Shown here: positions 52,385 through 60,773 of the stretch, one piece after another
How positions within the stretch are numbered: the stretch's first letter is position 1
How the letters are laid out: each line of letters begins with the position of its first letter
DNA from: Arsukibacterium sp. UBA5043
GTDB lineage: Bacteria; Pseudomonadota; Gammaproteobacteria; Enterobacterales; Alteromonadaceae
DNA length: 64,000 bases
Assembly: GCA_002415085.1 (NCBI GenBank)
Contig: DIBV01000011.1
Location: 1-64,000, forward strand
Direction of reading: 5' to 3'
Notes under the pieces: generated by a model
Seen by the model: only the letters and a program-made list of their open reading frames with translations
Told to the model about the DNA's origin: nothing
The model's database searches: none
Made by a program: the position numbers and the translations under genes

Positions 52385-52554
52385 ATATTATTAAGCATTG
52401 CATAGTTTGTATTTGATAAGTAATTTATTGAAATAAATACTAATTTTTACAACATATTCAACACCGAGCTACTAAAACTTGAATAACCGCTAAATGTTGG
52501 CATAATCAAAGCATTCACAAATTATTTAATGCATCATCAGGATACCCACGCTGT

Positions 52555-54249
52555 ATGGCGGTTAATGCGAACTCCACTTTATTAAAACGCTTATTGCAGC
52601 AAGGCATTATCGATAGCGATAAGGCCACTAAAGCCATTAGCGAAAAAAGCGGCAATTACCGTACATTGCCGGAACTGTTAATTAATGAAAAATTGATAGG
52701 CTCAGCCCGGCTGGCAGAAATGGCCACCCAGGTTAGCCATGCCCTGAGTATTGACCTTGATTACTACGACCTGGTGTCGGTGCCGGAAGATTTACGTAAC
52801 GAAAAATTAATTCGTAAAAACGATATGCTGCCACTGGCCAAGCGCGGCCGTAATATGTACCTGGCAGTGATTGACCCCACCAATATTGCCGCGATTGAAG
52901 ACTTTGAATTTAACACTGGCCTCAATGCCGAAGTGGTCGTGGTTGAATTCGATAAATTGCAAAAACTAATTGAAAAGCTGTTTGATAGCAGCTTTAACCT
53001 GGCTGGCGATGCCGGCGACTGGGATTTAGGCTCGCTCGGCATTACCGAAGAAGTTGAAGAAGAAGGCGGGGTAAGTACCGATAAAGAAGACCAGCCGATT
53101 ATCGCTTTTATTAATAAAATGCTGCTGGATGCGATTCGTAAAGGCGCCTCGGACTTGCACTTTGAACCCTATGAAAAATTGTACCGGATCCGCTTTCGGA
53201 TAGATGGCATTTTAAATGAAGTGGCCAACCCGCCAGTCGCGCTGGCCAGCCGGTTATCGGCGCGGTTAAAGGTTATGTCACGTTTAGATATTGCGGAGAA
53301 ACGGGTACCACAAGATGGCCGGATTAAATTAAAACTCTCTGCCAAAAAATCGATCGACTTCCGGGTAAGTAGCCTGCCCACCTTGTGGGGCGAGAAAATT
53401 GTAATGCGGATACTTGATTCCGACAGCGCCATGCTCGGAATTGATGTTTTAGGCTATGAAGATGTGCAAAAGCAGCGCTATTTAGCCGCTTTAGCACAGC
53501 CGCAAGGCATGATTTTAGTTACCGGCCCCACTGGTAGCGGTAAAACAGTATCACTGTATACCGGCCTGGCAATACTAAATACCAGCGAAACCAATATCTC
53601 TACCGCCGAAGATCCGGTCGAGATTAACCTCACCGGCATTAACCAGGTGCAGGTTAACCCGCGCGCCGGCTTAACCTTTGCTACTGCCCTTAAATCATTT
53701 TTGCGGCAAGACCCTGATGTGGTCATGGTCGGTGAGATCCGGGATTTGGAAACTGCCGAAATAGCCATTAAAGCGGCCCAGACCGGTCACTTAGTACTCT
53801 CTACCCTGCATACCAACTCGGCCCCGGAGACTTTAACCCGACTGCTGAATATGGGCGTACCGGCTTATAACGTTGCCAGTTCAGTCAGTTTAATTATTGC
53901 CCAGCGCCTGGCGCGGCGGCTCTGCCCGAAATGTAAAGCACCGGAGCAGTTACCCGAGCCGGAGTTACTGCGTCAGGGCTTTACCCAAGAGCAACTGGGT
54001 AGTATTACCATATTTAAACCGGTGGGCTGTGAAAACTGTACCAACGGCTATAAAGGCCGGGTCGGTATTTATGAGGTGATGCCGATAAGCGGTAAAATGG
54101 CCGATATTATTATGGCCGATGGTAACTCGTTGGATATTGCCAACCAGGCACAAATAGAAGGTATTCACAGCTTACGCCAGTCGGGCTTAATAAAAGCCGC
54201 CGCCGGAGTCACCAGCCTGGCCGAAGTTAACCGGGTAACTAAAGGCTAA
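52555..54249 (+). CDS. pilB: Type IV pilus assembly ATPase PilB
   Basis: PilB powers pilus extension. The 564 residues contain the GSPII_E N-domain, Walker A GPTGSGKT, the Asp box EDPVEI, Walker B with VGEIRDLETAEIAIKAAQTGHL, and a C-terminal zinc-binding CPKCK...CENC. Intact catalytic motifs indicate an active ATPase. The start at 52555 gives the usual length. It is followed by pilC and pilD in the gamma order. Confidence 0.97.
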   Translation: MAVNANSTLLKRLLQQGIIDSDKATKAISEKSGNYRTLPELLINEKLIGSARLAEMATQVSHALSIDLDYYDLVSVPEDLRNEKLIRKNDMLPLAKRGRNMYLAVIDPTNIAAIEDFEFNTGLNAEVVVVEFDKLQKLIEKLFDSSFNLAGDAGDWDLGSLGITEEVEEEGGVSTDKEDQPIIAFINKMLLDAIRKGASDLHFEPYEKLYRIRFRIDGILNEVANPPVALASRLSARLKVMSRLDIAEKRVPQDGRIKLKLSAKKSIDFRVSSLPTLWGEKIVMRILDSDSAMLGIDVLGYEDVQKQRYLAALAQPQGMILVTGPTGSGKTVSLYTGLAILNTSETNISTAEDPVEINLTGINQVQVNPRAGLTFATALKSFLRQDPDVVMVGEIRDLETAEIAIKAAQTGHLVLSTLHTNSAPETLTRLLNMGVPAYNVASSVSLIIAQRLARRLCPKCKAPEQLPEPELLRQGFTQEQLGSITIFKPVGCENCTNGYKGRVGIYEVMPISGKMADIIMADGNSLDIANQAQIEGIHSLRQSGLIKAAAGVTSLAEVNRVTKG

Positions 54250-54320
54250 CATGCTTAAAGAGAGACAAATGATAAATACTAATAAATCCAGCGCCGTGGC
54301 GCAGTAACAGGATAAAAATA

Positions 54321-55550
54321 ATGGCTCAGGCACAAAAATTTAAAATTAAAGAGCTGGAAATTTACCAATATAAAGGGGTTAACCGCCGCGGTAAAAAAGC
54401 CGATGGCGAGTTAAAGGGCGCGAGCATTGCCGAAGTGAAAGCCTTATTGCGGCAGCAAGGTATTACCCCGTCAAAGGTAAAACGTAAACCGAAATCATTA
54501 TTTAGTGGCGAGCGTAAAATTACCGCCGCCGATATTGCAGTGGTAACTCGGCAAATCGCCACTATGCTCGGCGCCGGCGTGCCATTGGTGCAAAGTATCG
54601 ACTTAATTGCCAATGGTTCAGACAATAAAAGCCTCGGTACCTTAATGCAGAAAATTTCTGTAAAAATTCAATCGGGTTTGCCACTATCAGAAGTGTTGCG
54701 CGAGCACCCAAAATACTTTGATGAGCTATATTGCGATTTAGTCAAATCGGGTGAGCAATCCGGTGCCTTGGATCGGATATTTGACCGCATCGCGATTTAT
54801 AAAGAAAAAGCCGAAGCGCTAAAATCAAAAATTAAAAAAGCTATGTTTTACCCTGCTGCTGTACTAGTAGTGGCGGGTATAGTGACTTCTATTTTATTAA
54901 TTTTTGTAGTGCCGCAATTTGCTGAGATTTTTGCCGGCTTTGGTGCTCAGTTACCGGCCTTTACCCTGTTTGTACTGGGTATTTCTGAGATGATGCAAGA
55001 ATATTGGTGGGTAGTTTTATTCGGTGTTATTGCCTTTGGCTATGTTGTTAATAAAGCTTACGGTCATAATTTGAAGTTTCGGACTTTAGCAGATGGCTGG
55101 ATTTTAAAAGCGCCGGTTGTGGGTAATATTTTGAATAAAGCAGCAGTAGCGCGTTTTGCCCGCACGCTTTCCACAACCTTTGCAGCAGGCGTGCCATTAA
55201 TTGAGGCGTTGGAATCGGCTGCCGGCGCCTCGGGTAATGAAATATACCGCAATGCCATTATGCATGTCAGGGAAGAAGTTTCATCCGGTACCCAGATGTA
55301 TTTAGCGATGAAGCAAACTGACCAGTTTCCGGAAATGGTGATTCAGATGGTGTCGATTGGGGAAGAATCCGGCGCCCTGGATGGTATGCTGGAAAAAGTA
55401 GCCAATATTTACGAGCAAGAAGTGGATGATGCGGTCGATGGTTTAACCGCGCTACTGGAACCAATGATTATGGCGGTACTGGGTGTGGTAATTGGCGGCT
55501 TAATTATTGCCATGTATCTGCCAATTTTCGCTATGGGTTCTGTAGTTTAA
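54321..55550 (+). CDS. pilC: Type IV pilus inner-membrane platform protein PilC
   Basis: PilC anchors the extension motor. The 409 residues show two GSPII_F domains, each with ADIAVVTRQIATMLGAGVPL or FARTLSTTFAAGVPLIEAL segments, and three membrane helices (including FYPAAVLVVAGIVTSILLIF and MIMAVLGVVIGGLIIAMYL). It ends as TAATG, sharing a base with pilD, so it is coupled. Confidence 0.97.
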   Translation: MAQAQKFKIKELEIYQYKGVNRRGKKADGELKGASIAEVKALLRQQGITPSKVKRKPKSLFSGERKITAADIAVVTRQIATMLGAGVPLVQSIDLIANGSDNKSLGTLMQKISVKIQSGLPLSEVLREHPKYFDELYCDLVKSGEQSGALDRIFDRIAIYKEKAEALKSKIKKAMFYPAAVLVVAGIVTSILLIFVVPQFAEIFAGFGAQLPAFTLFVLGISEMMQEYWWVVLFGVIAFGYVVNKAYGHNLKFRTLADGWILKAPVVGNILNKAAVARFARTLSTTFAAGVPLIEALESAAGASGNEIYRNAIMHVREEVSSGTQMYLAMKQTDQFPEMVIQMVSIGEESGALDGMLEKVANIYEQEVDDAVDGLTALLEPMIMAVLGVVIGGLIIAMYLPIFAMGSVV

Positions 55551-56470
55551 TGACAGAATTTGCCAGTTATTTAAGCCAGCATAGCTGGCTTTTTATTACC
55601 CTTGTGGCTGCAATTAGTTTACTGATTGGCAGCTTTTTAAACGTGCTGGTGTACCGGCTGCCAAAAATGATGGAACGGGAGTGGCAGCAGGAATATCAGG
55701 CCTATTTTCAGCCAGATGCTGTTGCTTCTACTAATAAAGCAGGCGCTGCTAATGCACCCGCTGCTAATGATAAACCTGAGCGCTTTAACCTGGCAGTGCC
55801 GCGATCGCGCTGCCCGAAGTGCAATACCCCTATTGCAGCGCGCGATAATATTCCGGTATTAAGCTGGCTTTTGTTAAAAGGCCGCTGTCGTCACTGTAAA
55901 GCGCCGATAAGTAGCCGTTACCCGGCGGTGGAAGCGTCAACGGCAATAATGTCGGCATTAGTCGCCTGGCAATATGGCTTTGGTACACTGGCACTGGTAC
56001 TGATTTTTGTGACCTGGGGCTTAATAGCGCTGAGCTTTATTGATATCGATACTATGCTGTTACCCGACAGCCTTACCCTGCCCTTGCTATGGCTGGCCTT
56101 AGTATTTAGCCTGAGCGGTTCAGCGTTAGTTAATCCGGCCCAGGCCATTATTGGCGCCGCTGCCGGTTACCTGAGTTTATGGCTGGTGTATTGGGGCTTT
56201 AAACTATTAACCGGTAAGGAAGGCATGGGCTATGGTGATTTTAAATTACTGGCGATATTTGGCGCTCTGCTGGGCTGGCAACAGCTGCCACTGATTATTT
56301 TATTATCGTCGCTGGTAGGCGCTGTTATTGGCGCGACTATGCTGGCGATCCAGGGTCGTGATAAAGCCACGCCTATTCCGTTCGGCCCTTATATTGCCGC
56401 AGCCGGTTTTATTGCCCTGTTATGGGGTGAACAGCTTACCAACGCTTACCTAAGTTATCTTGGTGGCTAA
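55550..56470 (+). CDS. pilD: Prepilin peptidase PilD
   Basis: PilD removes the leader of prepilins and N-methylates the new end. The 306 residues have an N-terminal membrane helix, a cytosolic zinc part (CPKCN and CRHCK) and several more helices. The catalytic aspartates lie in FIDIDTMLLPD and GMGYGDFKLL. The start overlaps the pilC stop. All key residues are present. Confidence 0.97.
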   Translation: MTEFASYLSQHSWLFITLVAAISLLIGSFLNVLVYRLPKMMEREWQQEYQAYFQPDAVASTNKAGAANAPAANDKPERFNLAVPRSRCPKCNTPIAARDNIPVLSWLLLKGRCRHCKAPISSRYPAVEASTAIMSALVAWQYGFGTLALVLIFVTWGLIALSFIDIDTMLLPDSLTLPLLWLALVFSLSGSALVNPAQAIIGAAAGYLSLWLVYWGFKLLTGKEGMGYGDFKLLAIFGALLGWQQLPLIILLSSLVGAVIGATMLAIQGRDKATPIPFGPYIAAAGFIALLWGEQLTNAYLSYLGG

Positions 56471-56474
56471 TGCC

Positions 56475-57152
56475 ATGGTTTTTGACAAAGGCCGTTTTAT
56501 TGTTGGTTTAACCGGTGGTATTGGCAGTGGTAAATCGACCGTAGCCAGGCTGTTTAATCAGCTGGGTATACCGGCGGTAGATGCCGATATTGTAGCCCGC
56601 GAAGTGGTTGCCCCTGGCAGCCCGCTACTGACAAAAATAACTGAGCATTTTGGGCCGCAGCTTTTAACCGCGGATAACGGCTTGAACCGGGCTTTATTAA
56701 GGCAGTTAATTTTTAATGACCCGGCTGCCAAAAAGTGGCTGGACAACTTAATGCATCCGGCGATCCGGGCGGCAATGCTGACACAACTGCAGCAGTTGCC
56801 AGCAGCACCTTATGTGCTACTGATAGCACCGCTGTTGCTGGAGAATAACCTGCAGACTCTGGTTGACCGGGTGTTGGTAGTAGATATTACTGAACAAAAT
56901 CAGTTGGCGCGTACTCTAAACCGGGATGCTGTGGTTTCCGGTAGCGATGCAAAGCAGGTGCAGGCGATTATTGCCAGCCAGATTAGCCGGCCGGAACGCT
57001 TAGCATTAGCTGATGATATTATTGATAATAATATTGATCACAATGTTGATCACGCGGTTGAACGCGATACTAAACATAACGACGCCGCTTCGCTGCAGCA
57101 ACAGGTACAGCAATTACACCACCGCTATAAAACGCTGGCGGCAAACGTTTAA
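56475..57152 (+). CDS. coaE: Dephospho-CoA kinase
   Basis: CoaE makes the last step of coenzyme A synthesis, with P-loop GLTGGIGSGKSTVARLF near residue 10 and VVAPGSPLL, HPAIR and APLLLENNL downstream. The 225-residue product is longer than E. coli CoaE because the C-terminus carries an unusual insert with NIDHNVDHAVERDTKHND. ATG 56475 follows the pilD stop by 4 bases; GTG 56463 is another option. Function should be normal. Confidence 0.95.
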   Translation: MVFDKGRFIVGLTGGIGSGKSTVARLFNQLGIPAVDADIVAREVVAPGSPLLTKITEHFGPQLLTADNGLNRALLRQLIFNDPAAKKWLDNLMHPAIRAAMLTQLQQLPAAPYVLLIAPLLLENNLQTLVDRVLVVDITEQNQLARTLNRDAVVSGSDAKQVQAIIASQISRPERLALADDIIDNNIDHNVDHAVERDTKHNDAASLQQQVQQLHHRYKTLAANV

Positions 57153-57170
57153 AACAGGCCAAATATTATT

Positions 57171-57938
57171 ATGACGGACAGTATGACGGATACCACCGAC
57201 ATTATTTACGAACACCCGCTAAATGAGAAGATTCGTACTTATTTGCGCCTGGAGTTCTTGTTTCAGCAGGTGCAAAACCAGCTGGCTCTGGCCGATGAGA
57301 ACCAGCAACAAAGCTTTTTTACCAACCTGTTTGCGCTAATTGAAGTGATGGATCGCAATGATGTGCGGCCAGATTTAATTAAAGATATTGAGCGTTGCGA
57401 AAGCCAACTGGTGATCTGGTCACAACATCCATCAGTGTCTGACTCAAAATTACAAACTATGCTGCAAGCTGCCGTGCGGATGCAATCTGAACTATTACGC
57501 AGTGGTAAGTTGCTTGGTGCCTTAAAAGACGATAACTTTTTAGCGCCACTGCGCCAGCGCTTTAGTATTCCTGGCGGCTGCTGCTACTTTGATATGCCGC
57601 AGCTGCAATACTGGTTTAGTTTGCCATTGAGCGAACGTCAGGCCCAGGCCGAAGACTGGCTGCAGCAGATTGCGCTGGCCGAACAGGCTATTCGTTATGT
57701 TTTAAGCTTTATTCGTGAGCGCAGTCATTACCAGAACATCGTTGCCGATAATGGTTTTTACCAGCAAAATGCCGAGCAATTTGAATTACTGCGGATTAAA
57801 TACCCGGCCGGTGAAGGCACCTACCCCACGGTAAGCGGCAATAAGTACCGCTATGCTATTCGTTTTATGCAGCTGGATGCCGACAGTGCCCGCAGTGCTG
57901 CTGCTAAATCACAGCAATTTCAACTGGCTTGTTGTTAG
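57171..57938 (+). CDS. zapD: Cell division protein ZapD
   Basis: ZapD cross-links FtsZ filaments at the division site. The 255 residues match: IIYEHPLNEKIRTYLRLEFL, FALIEVMDRNDVRPDLIKDIERC, FSIPGGCCYFDMPQLQYW and ERSHYQNIVADNGFYQ. Start at 57171 or four codons later. It lies in the conserved coaE-zapD-yacG order. Confidence 0.97.
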   Translation: MTDSMTDTTDIIYEHPLNEKIRTYLRLEFLFQQVQNQLALADENQQQSFFTNLFALIEVMDRNDVRPDLIKDIERCESQLVIWSQHPSVSDSKLQTMLQAAVRMQSELLRSGKLLGALKDDNFLAPLRQRFSIPGGCCYFDMPQLQYWFSLPLSERQAQAEDWLQQIALAEQAIRYVLSFIRERSHYQNIVADNGFYQQNAEQFELLRIKYPAGEGTYPTVSGNKYRYAIRFMQLDADSARSAAAKSQQFQLACC

Positions 57939-57984
57939 CCCGAAAGTTTAGCTCTGCAGGTCGAGCCTGATTTCCAACAAAACA

Positions 57985-58106
57985 CGCCATAAATACGTCC
58001 CTGTAGGTTCCTTTTATAAACTTCATTCGTGAAGTTTTGCGGGCCAGCGAAGCTGTTCAAATGCGCTCCAGGCACATTGTTCGGCCCGTCCAGGGCTTCA
58101 ACGGTT
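57985..58106 (+). repeat. Dispersed repeat, long form with insert
   Basis: The outer parts match the repeat at 50447-50501 (CGCCATAAATACGTCCCTGT at left, GCCCGTCCAGGGCTTCAACG at right). The middle holds about 65 extra bases, including AACTTCATTCGTGAAGTT, a stem with the very stable TTCG loop at 58019-58036. Similar repeats are scattered in related genomes. It lies after zapD and may double as a terminator. Confidence 0.7.
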
Positions 58107-58208
58107 TGTTTAGTACAATCAGACTCACGCTTATTGGCAGCCCTTTTAGCATCTTACTTATCTGCTATACTAACCGCCGTTTTTAAGGTTTAATCCAGAG
58201 TTATTATT

Positions 58209-58442
58209 ATGCCAACCACTGTAAAATGCCCTACTTGCAGCACTGCTGTAGTATGGGATGCAAGCTCCGCTTTCCGGCCGTTCTGTTCAGAGCGCTGCAA
58301 ATTAATTGATTTAGGTGACTGGGCTGCCGAAAACCATCGTATTCCTGACAAAGCGCCGATAGATGCGGATTTATCCGAGCAGTATCTGGAAGAGCTGGAG
58401 CAGGAGTTTATTTCTCAAGATAATCAGTTTTTCAAGAATTAG
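58209..58442 (+). CDS. yacG: DNA gyrase inhibitor YacG
   Basis: YacG is a small zinc protein that binds gyrase. The 77 residues match the family: [30 protein letters not shown], with the four Cys of the zinc site. The C-terminus is acidic. It is the last gene of the pil-coaE-zapD-yacG unit but is separated by a repeat. Confidence 0.96.
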   Translation: MPTTVKCPTCSTAVVWDASSAFRPFCSERCKLIDLGDWAAENHRIPDKAPIDADLSEQYLEELEQEFISQDNQFFKN

Positions 58443-58543
58443 TCCAATGCGTTCTGATTTTATTTAACTTTATCTCGTCACAATTCTTTACATTTTGGTA
58501 ATGGGTACAGGTTTATAGCCCGATATATCAACATGTTAGAGAG

Positions 58544-58559
58544 TGGCATATTTTGTGCT
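58544..58559 (+). promoter_or_regulatory. Sigma-54 promoter candidate
   Basis: TGGCATATTTTGTGCT has GG-N10-GC spacing exactly and matches TGGCA and TGC(T) of the consensus. It lies 119 bases before the PEP-CTERM ATG, so transcription would start near 58570. PEP-CTERM genes in related bacteria are often driven by sigma-54 with PrsK/PrsR. Confidence 0.6.
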
Positions 58560-58572
58560 GAATAGCGTTTAT

Positions 58573-58642
58573 TGTACAAAAGTAGCGCTGTACGAAAGTG
58601 TCTTTGTACATGAGTGCCTTTGTACATTAAACGTCGCTGTAC
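58573..58642 (+). promoter_or_regulatory. Five-copy TGTAC array, 16-bp period
   Basis: TGTAC begins at 58573, 58589, 58605, 58621 and 58638, that is every 16 bases with a last step of 17. Between are A-rich fillers. The array starts at the predicted transcription start and runs into the leader, 36 bases from the PEP-CTERM start. The period is not a multiple of three, so it is not coding. Confidence 0.75.
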
Positions 58643-58677
58643 AGAAATTGTGTTGAATAACTTTCAGGATGAAACCT

Positions 58678-59682
58678 ATGAAATTTTTAAAGATAGCCTC
58701 AGCTATTGCATTGCTGGGTATGGCAGGAGTAAGCCAGGCCTCAATGATTATTACCGACGGCAATGTTGCTTTGGGTGTTGGTGATCTGGGCCAGCTTAAT
58801 GTCGCAGGTGGTAATGCAGATGTGACCGGTATCACCGGTGTTGGTTTGCGTTATATCAGTGAAGGCGTTGAGTATGAATCGACTTTCCATGGTTGTGAAT
58901 GTGAAGGATGGGGCGTAGCAGCTGGTGATACTTCAGGCTATGCCAACAACGCCGCTGGCACAGCAGGCCTTAGCCTGGTCAGTTTTGACAGTACTGCCAC
59001 TACTGCAACGTCGGTAACCACCATGGGTGGCCTGCTGCAGATAACGCATGACTTTGCCCTGGCAACAGAAACCGACAACCTGTTTCGGGTGGCCGTAACC
59101 ATCGAAAACATAAGCGGCGCCGATATTGCCAATTTGTTGTATCGTCGAACCTTCGACTGGGATACTTCGCCAACGCCTTTTGATGAGTTTGTAACCATCG
59201 GCGGTACCGCTGGTGCAAGTGCGGTATTAGGTGCCAACGACAATGGTTTCTGCAGCTCTAATCCGTTGGAAACCTGTTCACCTAACTTTGGTAACAGCGG
59301 AGATTTTACGGCAGCTGGCCCGAACGATATTGGTGCTAACTTTGACTTTGATTTTGGTGCCTTGCTGACTGGCGAAAGCTACACCTTTGAAATTTATTAT
59401 GGTGGCGCAGATAACCGTAATGCAGCGTTAAGCGCGTTAGCCAGCGTCGGTGCAGAAGTCTATTCATTAGGCTGGTCTGGTTCAGATGTTAATCAGGATG
59501 GCTTTGCAGATGATGATGGTGCCATTACACCTACTTATATTTTTGGCTTTTCTGGTGTAGGTGGTACCGTAATTATTGACCCTGATGACCCGGTAGCTGT
59601 ACCGGCACCCGCCAGTATGCTGTTATTTGCTGGTGGTTTAGTAGCCTTGTTTGCCCGTCGCAAACGCTATGCTAAGCTATAA
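58678..59682 (+). CDS. PEP-CTERM surface protein
   Basis: A secreted protein of 334 residues with a signal peptide (KFLKIASAIALLGMAGVSQA), a mid part with acidic DxD repeats and Cys (EGWGVAAGD, ENISGADIANLLYRR), and a PEP-CTERM tail: VPAPASMLLFAGGLVALFARRKR. Exosortase should cut and anchor or release the protein at the cell surface, generally for matrix. The start ATG 58678 has AGGA 8 bases ahead; ATG 58669 is less likely. The exosortase itself is not in this window. Confidence 0.9.
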   Translation: MKFLKIASAIALLGMAGVSQASMIITDGNVALGVGDLGQLNVAGGNADVTGITGVGLRYISEGVEYESTFHGCECEGWGVAAGDTSGYANNAAGTAGLSLVSFDSTATTATSVTTMGGLLQITHDFALATETDNLFRVAVTIENISGADIANLLYRRTFDWDTSPTPFDEFVTIGGTAGASAVLGANDNGFCSSNPLETCSPNFGNSGDFTAAGPNDIGANFDFDFGALLTGESYTFEIYYGGADNRNAALSALASVGAEVYSLGWSGSDVNQDGFADDDGAITPTYIFGFSGVGGTVIIDPDDPVAVPAPASMLLFAGGLVALFARRKRYAKL

Positions 59683-59706
59683 GCTACTAACGCAGTAAGC
59701 CTGTAT

Positions 59707-59736
59707 AAAGCCTTGCCTTAGCGCAGGGCTTTTTTT
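59707..59736 (+). terminator. Intrinsic terminator after the PEP-CTERM gene
   Basis: AAAGCCTTGC and GCAGGGCTTT form a 10-base stem with one wobble, loop CTTAGC, then a run of T. It ends the PEP-CTERM transcript. Confidence 0.85.
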
Positions 59737-59783
59737 ATAAGTGCCAGGCACAGCCCGAATAGCCTTTTTAATGGAATAAAATT

Positions 59784-60278
59784 ATGGCAAATTTTAAATT
59801 AATCACCCCACTTTTCTCCGTAACAGCCATGCTGCTGACAACTCTGGTTTCGGCCGACAACACTAAAAACGACGTCACAGTATTTGGTGACTGGCGAACG
59901 GTATGCAATACCCGGTGCGTAATTGCCCAGGGCCTGCAAAACCCAGAACAGCCTAACATTATTTACTCCAGCCAGATTTCGTATGTTAGTGATAGCAGCG
60001 ATCCGGTATTGCAGCTTAATTTGCCACTGGGGATCTATCTGCCACCGGGTGTGGCCATTGATATTGGCGATAATAAGCATCGGGCGCCGGTAACTGTATG
60101 CCTGCCAGATGGCTGTAAAGTACTGCTGCAGTTAACACCGGCACTAGTACAACAATTACACGACAACGCCGCGTACACGGTTAAACTGTTTGTTAGCGAG
60201 CAATCGCCACGTGAGCTGAAGTTTTCACTGCGGGGCTTTAGCGATGCGTTGACCAGTTTAGCGGCAAATAACAGCTGA
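59784..60278 (+). CDS. IalB-family (invasion associated locus B-like) protein
   Basis: The 164 residues match the IalB family: signal peptide (LITPLFSVTAMLLTTLVS), VFGDWRTVCNTRCVIAQ, LNLPLGIYLPPGVAIDIGD and VTVCLPDGCKVLLQLTP. Such proteins are periplasmic or outer-membrane associated; in Bartonella IalB helps erythrocyte invasion but in free-living bacteria the role is unclear. It stands alone between a terminator and mutT. Confidence 0.75.
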   Translation: MANFKLITPLFSVTAMLLTTLVSADNTKNDVTVFGDWRTVCNTRCVIAQGLQNPEQPNIIYSSQISYVSDSSDPVLQLNLPLGIYLPPGVAIDIGDNKHRAPVTVCLPDGCKVLLQLTPALVQQLHDNAAYTVKLFVSEQSPRELKFSLRGFSDALTSLAANNS

Positions 60279-60310
60279 GGAATGAGCGCTAATGTGAAAG
60301 CCGGCAGCCG

Positions 60311-60760
60311 TTATAAAAACCGCTGCTGAAGATGCGTAACTATCGGCTGATTCGCATCAGGAAAGGTGATACTGGCTAAGTCGGCGATATTAACCCATTG
60401 CAGTGGTTGGCCTTCCAGCCCCTCTGGCTTACCGCTAAAGTCGGTTACTAGCCAAATATCCAGAGTAACCTGCCGCTCGGGATAAGTATGCTTTAATACC
60501 ATAAAGGGTTCGGCCTGGGTGACCGTGATGGCCAGCTCTTCTTTTAGCTCCCTGGATAATGCAGCTGCAACGGTTTCACCCACTTCAACCTTTCCGCCGG
60601 GAAACTCCCATTTGTCACCCTGATGTTGCTTGGCATTGCGCAGCGCCAGCAATACCTGCTGCTGGTGCTGATGTTGCCGCTGCTCTTGTTGCTTAAGAAT
60701 AACCCCTACCGCTACGTGCAGCTGCGGTAGAGGCTGTTGCTGGCTTTGGCTACCTGTCAT
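60311..60760 (-). CDS. mutT: 8-oxo-dGTP diphosphatase MutT
   Basis: MutT removes oxidised guanine nucleotides. The 149 residues have the Nudix box GGKVEVGETVAAALSRELKE...L, with the last Gly of GX5EX7REUXEEXGU replaced by Ala (EELAI). Between the first strand and the box there is an unusual QQEQRQHQHQQQ insert. ATG 60760 follows AAGGGCA; ATG 60790 would overlap secA. It is coupled to secA in its end. Confidence 0.93.
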   Translation of the reverse strand: MTGSQSQQQPLPQLHVAVGVILKQQEQRQHQHQQQVLLALRNAKQHQGDKWEFPGGKVEVGETVAAALSRELKEELAITVTQAEPFMVLKHTYPERQVTLDIWLVTDFSGKPEGLEGQPLQWVNIADLASITFPDANQPIVTHLQQRFL

Positions 60761-60773
60761 TGCCCTTGCCGCT

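Noticed and set aside
58573-58642. TGTAC array as a short CRISPR
   Set aside because: The repeats are 5 bases with 16-base period and no unique spacers of 30 or so bases; no cas genes are near.
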